NCBI GenBank assembly: GCA_002470515.1
Contig: DKML01000015.1
Span: 124,001 to 188,000, forward strand
From: Proteobacteria bacterium UBA7415
GTDB lineage: Bacteria > Pseudomonadota > Gammaproteobacteria > Arenicellales > Arenicellaceae
DNA length: 64,000 nt
Direction: 5' to 3'
Below, piece by piece: positions 35,161 through 44,795 of this stretch. Position 1 is the stretch's first letter. Each line of letters opens with the position of its first letter. The position numbers were made by a program, and so were the translations under genes. The notes under the pieces were generated by a model. The model was given only the letters and a program-made list of their open reading frames with translations, was not told the origin of the DNA and ran no database searches.

Positions 35161-36066
35161 TTAGATCGAGATTTGTGCCTTCATTTTCTGCATTGCGTTT
35201 TGTTCGATCTGGCGAATTCGCTCTGCCGATACACTGTACTCGGCGGCCAACTCATGCAGAGTGGCTTTTTCGCCGTCTTCGCCTAGCCAGCGACGTCTTA
35301 CGATGTCTTTACTGCGATCGTCCAAACCTTCAAGCGCAGAGTACAACGACTCTTCATTAAGAGAGCTGTTTTGCTCATGCATCACTTGTTGTTCTGGGTT
35401 GTAGCGCATGTCTGGCAAGTAACCCGATGGGCTTGTGACGAAGTCGTCGTCATCGCTGTCGACACCGTCAAATGCTACATCGCTGCTTGTCATGCGCTGT
35501 TCCATCTCGCGTACCGTTTTAACCGGAACGTCTAAGTTATCTGCAAGTGCATGCGTCTCGTCTTCGGTCATTGCTGACAATGATTTACGAGATTTGCGTA
35601 AGTTAAAGAATAACTTGCGTTGAGCTTTAGTTGTTGCGACCTTTACGATCTTCCAGTTACGCAAAACGTATTCGTATATCTCGGCTTTGATCCAGTGCAC
35701 AGCATAGGACACCAAGCGAATATTGCGATCAGGGTCGAAGTTCTTAACGGCTTTCATTAAGCCAATATTGCCTTCTTGAATAAGGTCTGCCACGGGCAGG
35801 CCATAACCAGTAAACCCCTTTGCGACATGAATAACATGACGTAGTTGAGAAAGTACTAGTGTGCGGGCGGCGTCCACGTCGTCTTCGTCGCGGTAGCGTC
35901 GAGCCAATTGGGCTTCTGCTTCTGCGGTAAGTTTCGGCGCTGAATTCGCAACCTTTAAGAACCCCGCAAGACTAGAGTCTTGGGGAATTGTGATGTTTGT
36001 TACCGGCGTGCTAGTGATACTGGTTTCAGTAGCTACTGCACTTGCACTGGCTGTTGTCGTTGTCAT
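35161..36066 (-). CDS. rpoH: RNA polymerase sigma factor RpoH (sigma-32)
   Basis: The 301-residue protein has the region 2 segment DLIQEGNIGLMKAVKNFD, then RLVSYAVHWIKAEIYEYVL, the RpoH box QRKLFFNLRK and a region 4 helix-turn-helix ending SVSAERIRQIEQNAM. It directs transcription of heat-shock chaperone and protease genes. The N-terminal 30 residues are Thr/Ser/Ala-rich and longer than in Escherichia coli. The ATG at 36066 has GGAGAG six bases upstream. It follows ftsX across a 369-base leader that holds a perfect CIRCE operator at 36365-36391, so control by the HrcA repressor is likely. Confidence 0.95.
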   Translation of the reverse strand: MTTTTASASAVATETSITSTPVTNITIPQDSSLAGFLKVANSAPKLTAEAEAQLARRYRDEDDVDAARTLVLSQLRHVIHVAKGFTGYGLPVADLIQEGNIGLMKAVKNFDPDRNIRLVSYAVHWIKAEIYEYVLRNWKIVKVATTKAQRKLFFNLRKSRKSLSAMTEDETHALADNLDVPVKTVREMEQRMTSSDVAFDGVDSDDDDFVTSPSGYLPDMRYNPEQQVMHEQNSSLNEESLYSALEGLDDRSKDIVRRRWLGEDGEKATLHELAAEYSVSAERIRQIEQNAMQKMKAQISI

Positions 36067-36292
36067 TACTGCTCTCCGTAAAAATCAACTTAAAGTTTTA
36101 GGTTTGCCCCATTACGGCAACAAACACCTTTAAGCTATTAAAATGCGGTGTTATCCGCAGTCTTACTGAAAATACTCGTGGTCGAAATCACCACCTGACT
36201 CTATACCAATAGGGTCGATTGATGTACTTCTAGCCCTAATTACCCAAAATCAGTGTGAGGTGGGTTATTTATCGGAGTAATGCTCCTTTTAG

Positions 36293-36331
36293 GACCTTTC
36301 TATGTACTAATAAGACCTTTCTATGTACTAA
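36293..36331. repeat. Two 18-base direct repeats in the rpoH leader
   Basis: GACCTTTCTATGTACTAA occurs at 36293-36310 and again at 36314-36331, a 21-base period or about two helical turns. A partial third copy (AGACCT) follows. It could be paired operator sites or slippage. Confidence 0.7.
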
Positions 36332-36364
36332 GACCTTGGTATCAACGTAATAATTACGCTGATT

Positions 36365-36391
36365 TTAGCACTCAGGCGTGAAGAGTGCTAA
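36365..36391 (-). promoter_or_regulatory. CIRCE element, HrcA operator upstream of rpoH
   Basis: TTAGCACTC (36365-36373), nine bases, then GAGTGCTAA (36383-36391) is the exact CIRCE consensus. HrcA binds it and represses in the absence of heat shock. It lies 45 bases after the ftsX stop and about 300 bases before the rpoH start. Confidence 0.9.
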
Positions 36392-36435
36392 TACATGAAT
36401 TTCTTGTAAGTGTCCGTTTCGCAGTGGTTTTTGGT

Positions 36436-37368
36436 CTAACGGGGGCGAATACGCCATATATGCTGAGCTACGCTCCAACGCGCAGACAACCAGCCAAGCG
36501 CTATGCCTAAACCTATTAACGCGAATGCATCCTGCACGCTAAACGCATATAGGAAGGGATTGCCACCATAACTAAGCACTAAGCGCGTTACGGCTGGTGC
36601 AATGGCGATGCTCGAAAGCCATAACAACAGCAAGGCGCCGATGCTACCGAAAAAGCCGAATAGCGCTCCGTAATACAAAAAAGGTCTGCGTACGAACCGG
36701 TTCGAGCCGCCAACTAATTTGCTTACTTCTATTTCGTGTCGACGATTCATGATTAACAGCTTAATAGTATTGCCAATAATGAGCATTAAGCCCAAAGCTA
36801 ATAAGACACTTAGAATGAGTGCGAAGCGTTTAATCGTTTCAGTGATTGCGCCAAAGCGTTCGACCCATTCGAGGTCTAGGCGAATAGAATCTATGCCGTC
36901 TATGCTCCCGAGTAAAAGCTTGAGTTCTTTAATGGCATCTGTGCTGATGTACTCCAGTTTGGGCATGAGCACGATAGAAAAGGGTAGCGGGTTCTCACCA
37001 AGAAACTCAAGCTGCTCCTCAAAATCCACTAACTGATCGGACGTCGCCGAAAGCAAACTAAATTCGGCTAACCCTTGCTCGGGCGTTATTATTTCGGCAT
37101 GAGCAACGCTGGGGCTGAGCTGAACCTCCTGAAATATTAACTGGGCTTCTTGCGGCGAAATATCGTTGATCAAAAACAAGGTGAGCTGTGGCCGACCTTC
37201 CCAATTGCTCGCTAATTGGTCCGTTGTTTTAACGCCAATGTATAAATAGGCAGGCAAGAGTAACGCAATAGCAACGACCATGATTGTGTTGAAGCTCGAC
37301 ATTGGTGTGCGGCGCATATCACCGAGCGTTGCAAATAGAACCTGAAGTTGTCTTAAAAAGAAGTTCAT
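36436..37368 (-). CDS. ftsX: Cell division protein FtsX
   Basis: The 310-residue membrane protein has the FtsX plan: a cytoplasmic N-terminus, a first helix near residues 25-45, a periplasmic domain (about 55-175) with the ECD, and three C-terminal helices (about 180-205, 230-255, 275-295). It is the membrane part of the FtsEX ABC complex that controls cell-wall amidases during division. It starts three bases after the ftsE stop. The ATG at 37368 is used. Confidence 0.93.
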   Translation of the reverse strand: MNFFLRQLQVLFATLGDMRRTPMSSFNTIMVVAIALLLPAYLYIGVKTTDQLASNWEGRPQLTLFLINDISPQEAQLIFQEVQLSPSVAHAEIITPEQGLAEFSLLSATSDQLVDFEEQLEFLGENPLPFSIVLMPKLEYISTDAIKELKLLLGSIDGIDSIRLDLEWVERFGAITETIKRFALILSVLLALGLMLIIGNTIKLLIMNRRHEIEVSKLVGGSNRFVRRPFLYYGALFGFFGSIGALLLLWLSSIAIAPAVTRLVLSYGGNPFLYAFSVQDAFALIGLGIALGWLSARWSVAQHIWRIRPR

Positions 37369-37371
37369 GGT

Positions 37372-38085
37372 CTAAAAGAAATCCGATTGTTCGCGATGTT
37401 CTTGAGTTAGCTCAAATGCAGGAGCGGCGTGATAAGCGCTGATCTCTCCCTTGCTGAGTTCTAAAGAAGCACAGCCTAGTCGGTCGATTTGCCGTAAGTC
37501 ATGAGTAGCAATGAGCACGGTAACGCCAACTCGGTTAAAGTCTCTAAAGATATCTATAATTTCGTCTGAAAGATCGTCGTCGAGATTACCAGTTGGTTCG
37601 TCAGCCAACAATATCGATGGGCGGTTTATCACCGCTCGCGCAATACCTACGCGTTGCTGTTCGCCGCCTGACAGAGTCTCAGGCAGAGCTTGATCACGCC
37701 CCTCTAAACCAACCTTGCCCAGTGCCGCGCGCACGCGTTTACGAATTTCATCTCTCGGCATACCGATAACAATGAGTGGCAGGGCAACATTGTCGAACAC
37801 GGTTTTCTCCATTATTAACTTATGATCTTGAAATACCACTCCAATTTCTCTGCGTAATTGCGGCAGTTGCGATTCTCTCAATCGATTGATGTTTTTTCCC
37901 TGTACCCAAATCTGCCCGCTGCTGGGTTTCTCGATACGCGAGATCAACTTGAATAGAGTGCTCTTGCCCGCGCCCGAATGCCCAGTAATAAAGAGCATCT
38001 CGCCTTCTTCAACATGAAAGCTAATGTTACTCAACGCGTCATAGCCGTTAGGATACCGCTTACTCACTTGGCTTAATTTAATCAT
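37372..38085 (-). CDS. ftsE: Cell division ATP-binding protein FtsE
   Basis: The 237-residue ABC ATPase shows Walker A GHSGAGKST near residue 36, LSGGEQQRVGIARA, Walker B ILLADEPTG and the switch His in LIATHDLRQ. It powers FtsX at the division septum. The C-terminal 15 residues are longer than in Escherichia coli (222 residues). It follows ftsY after 51 bases and precedes ftsX by three. Confidence 0.94.
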   Translation of the reverse strand: MIKLSQVSKRYPNGYDALSNISFHVEEGEMLFITGHSGAGKSTLFKLISRIEKPSSGQIWVQGKNINRLRESQLPQLRREIGVVFQDHKLIMEKTVFDNVALPLIVIGMPRDEIRKRVRAALGKVGLEGRDQALPETLSGGEQQRVGIARAVINRPSILLADEPTGNLDDDLSDEIIDIFRDFNRVGVTVLIATHDLRQIDRLGCASLELSKGEISAYHAAPAFELTQEHREQSDFF

Positions 38086-38136
38086 GGCTGCGGGCTTTAG
38101 TTAATTGGCAAGTTAGAGGGTGAGTTACAAAGAAAG

Positions 38137-39354
38137 CTAACCAGTAAGCTCGTCAATTGTTGGAATAAGAGCATCGGCAAACGCCAGCGCCTTGAACGGC
38201 TTTAAATCACTATAGCGTTCACCCACACCAATAAAACGAATTGGCAATTGTAGCTTAGAGGTAATCGCCAGCGCCATCCCGCCTTTTGCAGACCCATCAA
38301 GTTTGGTCATACAGACGCTCGACACTCCAACCGCTTTGTGAAAGGCTTCTAACTGAATCAAAGCGTTCTGCCCAGTTCCAGCATCCAAAATTTGCATTAC
38401 CTCATGCGGCGCATCTGGATTCATCTTGCGAAGCACGCGCTGAACTTTATGCAGTTGCTCCATAAGGTCGTCTTGGGTGTGCAGTCGGCCGGCTGTATCT
38501 ATCATTAGCACATCCACATCCTTTGCAAGCGCAGAGGTGTAAGCATCGTGCGCTACAGCCGCAGCATCGGCACCATGGCCCTGAGCTATAACGGGGATAT
38601 CTAGTTTTTGCCCCCAGTTTTGGAGCTGCTCGACAGCCGCAGCTCTAAACGTATCGGCAGCCGCTAACATCACTTGCTTGCCTTGGTCTTTGAAATGCCT
38701 AGCAATTTTTGCAGTAGTAGTTGTTTTGCCAACACCATTGACACCGACCATCAAGATTACATAAGGCTTCTTAATGGGCTGTGAATCAACCGCCCAGTTT
38801 CGCTGCGCGGGCAACAGACTTCGAGCGACTACTCTAACTAAACCATCTCGGACTTCCGCGGCCGTTAGCAACTTTTCTTTTATAATAAGTTCGCGCAATG
38901 CTTCTACTAACTCTAAGCTAGCTTCTATGCCTACATCGCTACTGACAAGAGCGTCTTCTAGGTCTTCAAATAAGTCGTCGTCGAGATTAAAGTTACCTTT
39001 AAATACGTGGCCGATTTTGGCTAACAGCCCGGTACGGCTTTTGCTTAGCCCAGCATCCACTTCTGCGTCTTCAGTGATTGTATTGTCGCCAGCAAACAAA
39101 GTTTCGTGCGCTTGAGCTGGTTGGCCGAGGCTGTCGACTCCCTCATTACCACTATCGCTACCATTATCGCTGCCTCTTGCAGGAGTTTCTGGTGTGGTGT
39201 TTGCTGATGCTGAAACGCCCAAGGTCGAATCGTCGGCGGTAACAGGGCTCTCGTCGGGCAACGCAGATTCGTTGGCATTTTTCTTATTGCGTTTAAAAAG
39301 CTGTTTGAATCGCGATTTCTTGGGTGGTTCTTGATCGAGCTCAGAATTTGGCAT
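38137..39354 (-). CDS. ftsY: Signal recognition particle receptor FtsY
   Basis: The 405-residue GTPase has an acidic, low-complexity N-terminal A region (residues 1-105) and the conserved NG domain with GVNGVGKTTTTAKIA near residue 205, the DTAGRL motif, and MTKLDGSAKGG. It receives the ribosome-SRP complex at the membrane. It opens the ftsY-ftsE-ftsX series on the minus strand and is divergent from rsmD, as in many gammaproteobacteria. Confidence 0.95.
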   Translation of the reverse strand: MPNSELDQEPPKKSRFKQLFKRNKKNANESALPDESPVTADDSTLGVSASANTTPETPARGSDNGSDSGNEGVDSLGQPAQAHETLFAGDNTITEDAEVDAGLSKSRTGLLAKIGHVFKGNFNLDDDLFEDLEDALVSSDVGIEASLELVEALRELIIKEKLLTAAEVRDGLVRVVARSLLPAQRNWAVDSQPIKKPYVILMVGVNGVGKTTTTAKIARHFKDQGKQVMLAAADTFRAAAVEQLQNWGQKLDIPVIAQGHGADAAAVAHDAYTSALAKDVDVLMIDTAGRLHTQDDLMEQLHKVQRVLRKMNPDAPHEVMQILDAGTGQNALIQLEAFHKAVGVSSVCMTKLDGSAKGGMALAITSKLQLPIRFIGVGERYSDLKPFKALAFADALIPTIDELTG

Positions 39355-39498
39355 ACTTTTTTGAAATACGGGCCTGTTTAAAATGCAATCAGGATTGAAA
39401 AGTTAAAAGTTTCAATCTTGCGGGGTCGGGCATAGTTTAACGAGTAAAGGAATCGTGCGAAACTACTGCAGCTCATTTTAATTGTTTTAAACTTAATT

Positions 39499-40212
39499 AT
39501 GCACAAGAAGCCGCAAACCAATTCTATACGTATTATCGCCGGGGAATGGCGAGGCCGCCGTTTGCAGGTTCTGGACCGCGAGGGGTTGCGGCCAACCACT
39601 GATAGAGTACGAGAGACATTGTTTAATTGGTTAATGCCTGATGTCTCTGGCGCGCGTTGCCTAGACTTGTTTGCAGGCACGGGCGCTCTGGGGTTAGAGA
39701 GCTTATCGCGAGGCGCTGCCTATGTTCAATTTTGTGAAATGGATCGAGCGGCGGCTGGGTTATTAACCAAAAACGTTGGCACCTTGATGGGCTCTGCTAC
39801 GTCTAGTTCCACGTCCACGTCCAGTTCTGCTTCTGAGTCTGATCGCGCTGATGTGGTGTGCAGTGATGCGCTTAGATATTTGAAGCAGGTTAACGCTACA
39901 CCATTCGATATTGTTTTCTTAGACCCACCTTTTGAAGGCTTGGAGATATTGCGTGAGGCGCTACTCCTAATTCATCAGCGAGGCCTCATAGCACCAGAAG
40001 GCCTTGTCTATATTGAAAACAATCGTTTTGATGATCCGTTCTCGACTTCTGATAATGAGAAGAGTTTGTCAATTTCTGCTGACGACTCTTTAGAGCACGC
40101 AAAAGGCGCTTTGGTTTTGGCGGACGGCTCTCCTGTATTTATGGAGTATCGATCAAAAGAGGCTGGCAAGGCTCGTTTCGGTCTTTACGTTTACAAAGGT
40201 TTGTCCGTCTAA
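39499..40212 (+). CDS. rsmD: 16S rRNA (guanine966-N2)-methyltransferase RsmD
   Basis: The 237-residue protein has IIAGEWRGRRL, LRPTTDRVRETLFNWL, the SAM site LDLFAGTGALGLE and the catalytic FLDPPFEG. It methylates G966 of 16S rRNA in the 30S subunit. An odd Ser/Thr-rich insertion (about residues 97-115, 39787-39843) interrupts the domain between the SAM site and the catalytic motif, making the protein about 35 residues longer than usual. It is divergent from ftsY and 132 bases upstream of coaD. Confidence 0.92.
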   Translation: MHKKPQTNSIRIIAGEWRGRRLQVLDREGLRPTTDRVRETLFNWLMPDVSGARCLDLFAGTGALGLESLSRGAAYVQFCEMDRAAAGLLTKNVGTLMGSATSSSTSTSSSASESDRADVVCSDALRYLKQVNATPFDIVFLDPPFEGLEILREALLLIHQRGLIAPEGLVYIENNRFDDPFSTSDNEKSLSISADDSLEHAKGALVLADGSPVFMEYRSKEAGKARFGLYVYKGLSV

Positions 40213-40344
40213 TCGCAGGTTTACTAAAGAAACAGGTATACTAACCTGCTAAACAAATAGGTAACGCTAGGCTCAAGTACAGCTCGACTGAAGTTAGATT
40301 AAAGCTCAACAAGGGCCAGACCAATCGATTCACAAGGAACTATT

Positions 40345-40842
40345 ATGAAGAAGATAGCGATCTATCCAGGCACGTTCGATCCCATCACTAATGGACATTT
40401 GGACTTGGTGGTGCGTGCTGCCCAGATTTTTGATGAAGTCGTGATTGCCGTTTCCGACAATCCACGTAAAAATCCTTTGTTTAGTATTGAAGAGCGAATC
40501 GATATGGTCGCCGAAGTCGTTAAGGTTATACCCAATCAACGCGTAATTCCTTTCAATGATCTTTTGGTGACATTGGTTGAGCGCGAGAATGCACGTTTTA
40601 TTATTCGTGGCTTGCGAGCCGTTTCAGATTTTGATTATGAGTTTCAATTGGCATCGGCAAATCGCCGTCTCAACGAAAGCGTAGAAACAATCTTCCTTAC
40701 CCCTTCTGAGTCTAACTATTTTATTTCTTCATCCCTGGTGCGCGAAATATCCTACTACGATGGGGATATCTCTAGTTTTGTTTCACCGCATGTGAAATCC
40801 AAGATGGTGGGTAAGTGGAATGCACGTCGTGCTGAGAAATAA
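40345..40842 (+). CDS. coaD: Phosphopantetheine adenylyltransferase
   Basis: The 165-residue enzyme has the nucleotidyltransferase motif YPGTFDPITNGHLDLV at residues 7-22 and the substrate motif YFISSSLVREIS near residue 128. It transfers AMP to 4'-phosphopantetheine to make dephospho-CoA. The length is standard. AAGGAA lies seven bases before the ATG at 40345. It follows rsmD, the usual gammaproteobacterial neighbour. Confidence 0.95.
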   Translation: MKKIAIYPGTFDPITNGHLDLVVRAAQIFDEVVIAVSDNPRKNPLFSIEERIDMVAEVVKVIPNQRVIPFNDLLVTLVERENARFIIRGLRAVSDFDYEFQLASANRRLNESVETIFLTPSESNYFISSSLVREISYYDGDISSFVSPHVKSKMVGKWNARRAEK

Positions 40843-41190
<348 letters not shown>

Positions 41191-41324
41191 TCGCTGGGAT
41201 AGGAAGAATTAGGGGGGTTCTAAGATGCGCTCCCCATCCTTGAGGAGCGGCATACTTGGTCAGATGTTACGGGGCTCTGCTCTGGCCTCAATTGCCAGAT
41301 TTAAAGCCAGACTGAATACTAAGT

Positions 41325-41669
41325 TTATTGCTGAACCATATTTGGAACCCAGCGAATTCCTTTGCCCGACTTGTGTTCTTTAACAAAGTCTTTAGCTTTC
41401 CACGTTTTCACTTGCTCGTAAAAACCAGGGCGGATAACCTTTAAAGAAACAGACTCTGCATTCGCAAAGCTTACTTTCTTTTGGATATCGATCGGTGTTG
41501 GGCCTAGAAAGATCCAATCCGAATTAGACTCATCTTTATAGGTTACCTGCATTAGTGCATAAGCGCCTAGAGGGTCTGACATGACATTTACTTTGAAATC
41601 TTTTTTGCCGCTGCCGCACGCACTTAGCAGTAGGGCTGTTGTCAGAATGATTGCTAGTTTTAGTCTCAT
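41325..41669 (-). CDS. Lipoprotein of unknown function, PEGA-like
   Basis: The 114-residue protein has a signal peptide with lipobox LLLSAC (Cys near residue 18). The mature part contains SDPLGAYALMQV and LGPTPIDIQKKV, which resemble the PEGA-type beta fold, and it ends in GIRWVPNMVQQ. No function is known. It shares orientation and general plan with the next lipoprotein and may be cotranscribed with it, downstream of the dynamin-like gene. Confidence 0.65.
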   Translation of the reverse strand: MRLKLAIILTTALLLSACGSGKKDFKVNVMSDPLGAYALMQVTYKDESNSDWIFLGPTPIDIQKKVSFANAESVSLKVIRPGFYEQVKTWKAKDFVKEHKSGKGIRWVPNMVQQ

Positions 41670-41769
41670 GTTCGTTTAGTCCGTATGGGTCAAAAGGTAC
41701 TTGTTGATAGATTTAAAGTTTGCTCTTGGTAGTTGTTTTTGCAGATAACAAAAATCAACTTACTGCTAT

Positions 41770-42153
41770 TTAGTCACCGCGTTGCTGCAAAACAGTGTCT
41801 ACTACTTGTGGAGATGCCATAGCATCGCCTTGCGATTGATGACGCATACTCAGCCAGAATGGAGCGACTTTGTCGTAGTAGCCATCCAGTTTTATACGCA
41901 ACGAGATGTGTTGACGATCTGAGTTTCCATCTTGCCACCAGACAGTCGTCGGTGTAACGCCTAAGATAGTGCCGTCTTTGAGGTTAATAACTTCTGCGCC
42001 GGCGGGCACAGACGAAATTTTCGCAGCGCCATAATAAGAGGCACAGCCTGATAAAGCGACTAAAACGCCGAGGCTAATAAGCAATTTTGAAGCAAGGTGT
42101 CTTACTGATTTAGGAGCGGTTGAACTGTTGGCGCGATCGAATTCTTTATTCAT
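41770..42153 (-). CDS. Lipoprotein with PEGA-like domain
   Basis: The 127-residue protein has a long N-terminal leader, a hydrophobic segment and lipobox VALSGC (Cys near residue 37). After it comes SSVPAGAEVINLKDGTILG then TPTTVWW, the PEGA pattern. Lipidation would anchor it in the outer or inner membrane. PEGA domains are beta-sandwich modules of envelope proteins. The next gene upstream on this strand is the dynamin-like GTPase, 137 bases away. Confidence 0.68.
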   Translation of the reverse strand: MNKEFDRANSSTAPKSVRHLASKLLISLGVLVALSGCASYYGAAKISSVPAGAEVINLKDGTILGVTPTTVWWQDGNSDRQHISLRIKLDGYYDKVAPFWLSMRHQSQGDAMASPQVVDTVLQQRGD

Positions 42154-42290
42154 AGGTAGTTTTATTCTTAAAGGTTTTGATTTTGATTCAAAAAAGTCCG
42201 AATACCATCAGCGGTCGATATAGATGCTGACAACCTGGACACAAATGCTACGGGCCAAAGGTTAACACGAGGCTATAATTGCAGCGAAGT

Positions 42291-44318
42291 CTAAAAGCTC
42301 GGTTTGTGCGACCAATACAAAATTTCGGCAGTATGGTCACCATCGGCCATAGGTGCTTGTGGCACTTCGTTTAGAAGTGCGTCAAATTCTTTTGTGATAG
42401 CGCTGAAGTTTGAGTGTTGTTCGGTCAATTCAGTTTGCATGATTCCCAGTTCTCTCAAGCGAGCTTCAACCGTATCCGATGCTTTGTGAATACGCTTAAC
42501 GCTCTCTAGCCGACGGCGCAACTGAGTGTGGTGCTCACGGACGTAGGTTTCCATTGGGACCATCAAATTGTTATTCCAATTGGTGGCATCGCGAGACGCT
42601 CGTTCAAAAATCTTACGTGACGCATTACATACCGAATCGTAAAACCGATTAGTAATTGACATTTGCTCACGAAAAAACAAACTTCTCGTATCCATTAGTT
42701 TTAGATGTTTACGCTCTAGTCTTGAAACTTCTTGCTTGTATTTTTCTAGGCGTAAACGACGTATCGAAAAGTTCGCAATACCGTGATCTTGCTCAAAATC
42801 GCGAGTAATGTTTTCGCAAAGATACGCTATCTCGTTCGATTGCATGATTGCATCATCTAAGTAGCTATTTAATTGCTCAAAATAGTGAGTGACCGCACGT
42901 TGCAGTGACACTGATGTCGCTGACTTGGCCATCAAGTGCTTGGTCTTGGCGATTCTTGCTTCGAGGCGTTCGGCACTCAAAATTCGTGCAAGTTTTGTGG
43001 TCTCTTTCGAATACACCGCACGCAAGGCTTGGTAGCGCTTCATGTCGTTCTCAAGAGCAGACTTCTCTGATTGAACCTTAACCATGATGTGCGAAATTAC
43101 ATCAGTGTTCTTTGTGGATAATTGCTTTAGCTCCGCTATGTGCGCTTCTGCATCGCGTAGTCTATTGCTCAAAATAGTGTCTGCCGAACCCACTATGTCG
43201 TTGATCGAGCCTTTCACTTTATCAACAACGATTTGACGCTTTTCAGGGATCAGTTTTTCTGCAAGAGCCGTTTCCAGCGCAGGCATACGGCTGCGTTCCA
43301 GTAAGTCGTCGTCACCGCTTAGTTTCGCTAATAAGGCTTTTTGCGCAGACACTGGAAATATGTTTTCTTCTGGAAGTCGCAAAGTTACGCTGGTGCCTAA
43401 TACCTGTTTTTCTATCTCGGCTTCGTCCTCTTCAGTGCGAATGCCGTCCCACAAAGTGTCGATTTTGTTGAGCGCAACTAATCTTCGTCTTGTTGTAACA
43501 TCGTCTAGACGGCCCTTGTTGCGAGCATTACCGGTTAGATGTTGTTCCCAGAGCGCTAAGTCGGTTGATGTTACGCCAGTATCATGAGACAGGATAAAAA
43601 CAACCGTGTGCGCAGAAGCAAGCTGGTTGATAGTCAATTCTGGTTCTGCACCAATCGCGTTCAAGCCGGGTGTATCAAGTACGACCAAACCTTGCTCGAG
43701 CAAAGGATGCGGTAAATTAATAACAGCATGACGCCACTTTGGAATTTCTACCTCATCAAATTCATTGATGGGTAAGCCAATTTCCGAATCATCAGCGTCT
43801 AGTAAATCAAAGCGCAGTTTGCGTGCATATTCTTTACTGACTAGTTTGTTGTCGGTCATGCCTTGCAGGGCTTTAACCACGGAATCGACGTCGTCGGCAT
43901 CAAACTGGGTTTCAATCCAAAGCTTCGACTCGTCTTTAAGTTCGAAAATAGGACGATCATCTTCGCGCGATTCGATGGGTAACAAACGCACTGATGTCGG
44001 CAAATTAGGATCGTATAGAATTTCGGTTGGGCACATAGTGGTTCGACCAACGCCCGATGGTAAAATTCGTTTTTTGTAATTGCCGAAGAAGAGCGTGTTG
44101 ATCATCTCGGTTTTTCCGCGCGAAAACTCGGCGACAAAAGCAACCGAAAGACGGTCATCCGCTAGCGCACCAAGAATATTGGAGAACTCGTGATGGGTCC
44201 GCATGTCTGTTATGTTGTGATCTTTCAGGAACGAGCTCATAGTCTGAATGCACGCCGAAAGCCGTCCGCGCCAGTCAGAATAGTGTTGAATCTCTGAATT
44301 TAATTGATGCTCGTTCAC
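42291..44318 (-). CDS. Dynamin-family GTPase
   Basis: The 675-residue protein has a dynamin-type G domain in its first half: the P-loop variant VAEFSRGKTEMINTLFFG near residue 60, Thr-rich switch I, VVLDTPGLNAIG (DxxG) near 218 and ALNKIDTL (NKxD) near 282. The second half, from about 355, is mainly helical coiled coil, as in the stalk of bacterial dynamin-like proteins. Such proteins remodel or protect membranes, and some act in anti-phage defence or membrane repair. It has no signal peptide or membrane helix. Function here is inferred only from the fold. The gene is divergent from mrcB. Confidence 0.8.
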   Translation of the reverse strand: MNEHQLNSEIQHYSDWRGRLSACIQTMSSFLKDHNITDMRTHHEFSNILGALADDRLSVAFVAEFSRGKTEMINTLFFGNYKKRILPSGVGRTTMCPTEILYDPNLPTSVRLLPIESREDDRPIFELKDESKLWIETQFDADDVDSVVKALQGMTDNKLVSKEYARKLRFDLLDADDSEIGLPINEFDEVEIPKWRHAVINLPHPLLEQGLVVLDTPGLNAIGAEPELTINQLASAHTVVFILSHDTGVTSTDLALWEQHLTGNARNKGRLDDVTTRRRLVALNKIDTLWDGIRTEEDEAEIEKQVLGTSVTLRLPEENIFPVSAQKALLAKLSGDDDLLERSRMPALETALAEKLIPEKRQIVVDKVKGSINDIVGSADTILSNRLRDAEAHIAELKQLSTKNTDVISHIMVKVQSEKSALENDMKRYQALRAVYSKETTKLARILSAERLEARIAKTKHLMAKSATSVSLQRAVTHYFEQLNSYLDDAIMQSNEIAYLCENITRDFEQDHGIANFSIRRLRLEKYKQEVSRLERKHLKLMDTRSLFFREQMSITNRFYDSVCNASRKIFERASRDATNWNNNLMVPMETYVREHHTQLRRRLESVKRIHKASDTVEARLRELGIMQTELTEQHSNFSAITKEFDALLNEVPQAPMADGDHTAEILYWSHKPSF

Positions 44319-44795
44319 TCGGTATTTCTCTATTACGTCTTCGGTTAGCGACTTCTTTGCGCTTGGATCAAGTGCGCGGTCAGCGTGGAATGTGTACTAC
44401 TGCAACTCTAGAATTACAGCGTAATCTACCGAATTTGATGTTTCAAAAATCACCAAAATCTCACTTTAATCCATGCATTTCTACATCACTATATCGGATT
44501 AACCCAAAGTGAGTCAAAGAGTTTAATGTAATAGTGTAATATAATAGCGTAAGTTATTGTTTTTTAAGTTCTTATGGCGTCTTATTACACCCGATTAAGC
44601 ATTGTCGACAGCTTTAGTGTTTTCTGGTTTGATGTGTTACTTAACAGCTTCGCGCGCAGTGCTTAAGCCAGTTACCCATATTAACAGCGTTATTGAGAAT
44701 TATTCTACGCCCCTGAGCCCTATAATCCATCATTAACTTTTTGAGTTTCGGCACACACTTCCGAGATCAAATAGAAAACATCTTTAAGGAATGTC
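44319..44795. other. Divergent intergenic region between the dynamin-like gene and mrcB
   Basis: This 477-base, AT-rich region must hold promoters for both directions. Short repeats such as GTAATAGTG and ATAATAGCG occur near 44527-44552. I see no gene, terminator or RNA. Confidence 0.45.

Larger units (their letters stand above)
36067..36435. other. Regulatory region between ftsX and rpoH
   Basis: This 369-base region serves as rpoH leader. It holds a CIRCE element (36365-36391), an 18-base direct repeat in two copies (36293-36331) and a short inverted repeat GGAG-CATTA-CTCC near 36276-36288. I could not assign a confident promoter. Confidence 0.6.

Noticed and set aside
41225..41260. GCTCC...GGAGC stem after the ferredoxin gene as terminator
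   Set aside because: The stem is only five bases and no T-run follows.
42291..44318. Dynamin-like gene as part of a known defence island
   Set aside because: No second dynamin partner gene or other defence genes are adjacent, so a defence label is not supported.
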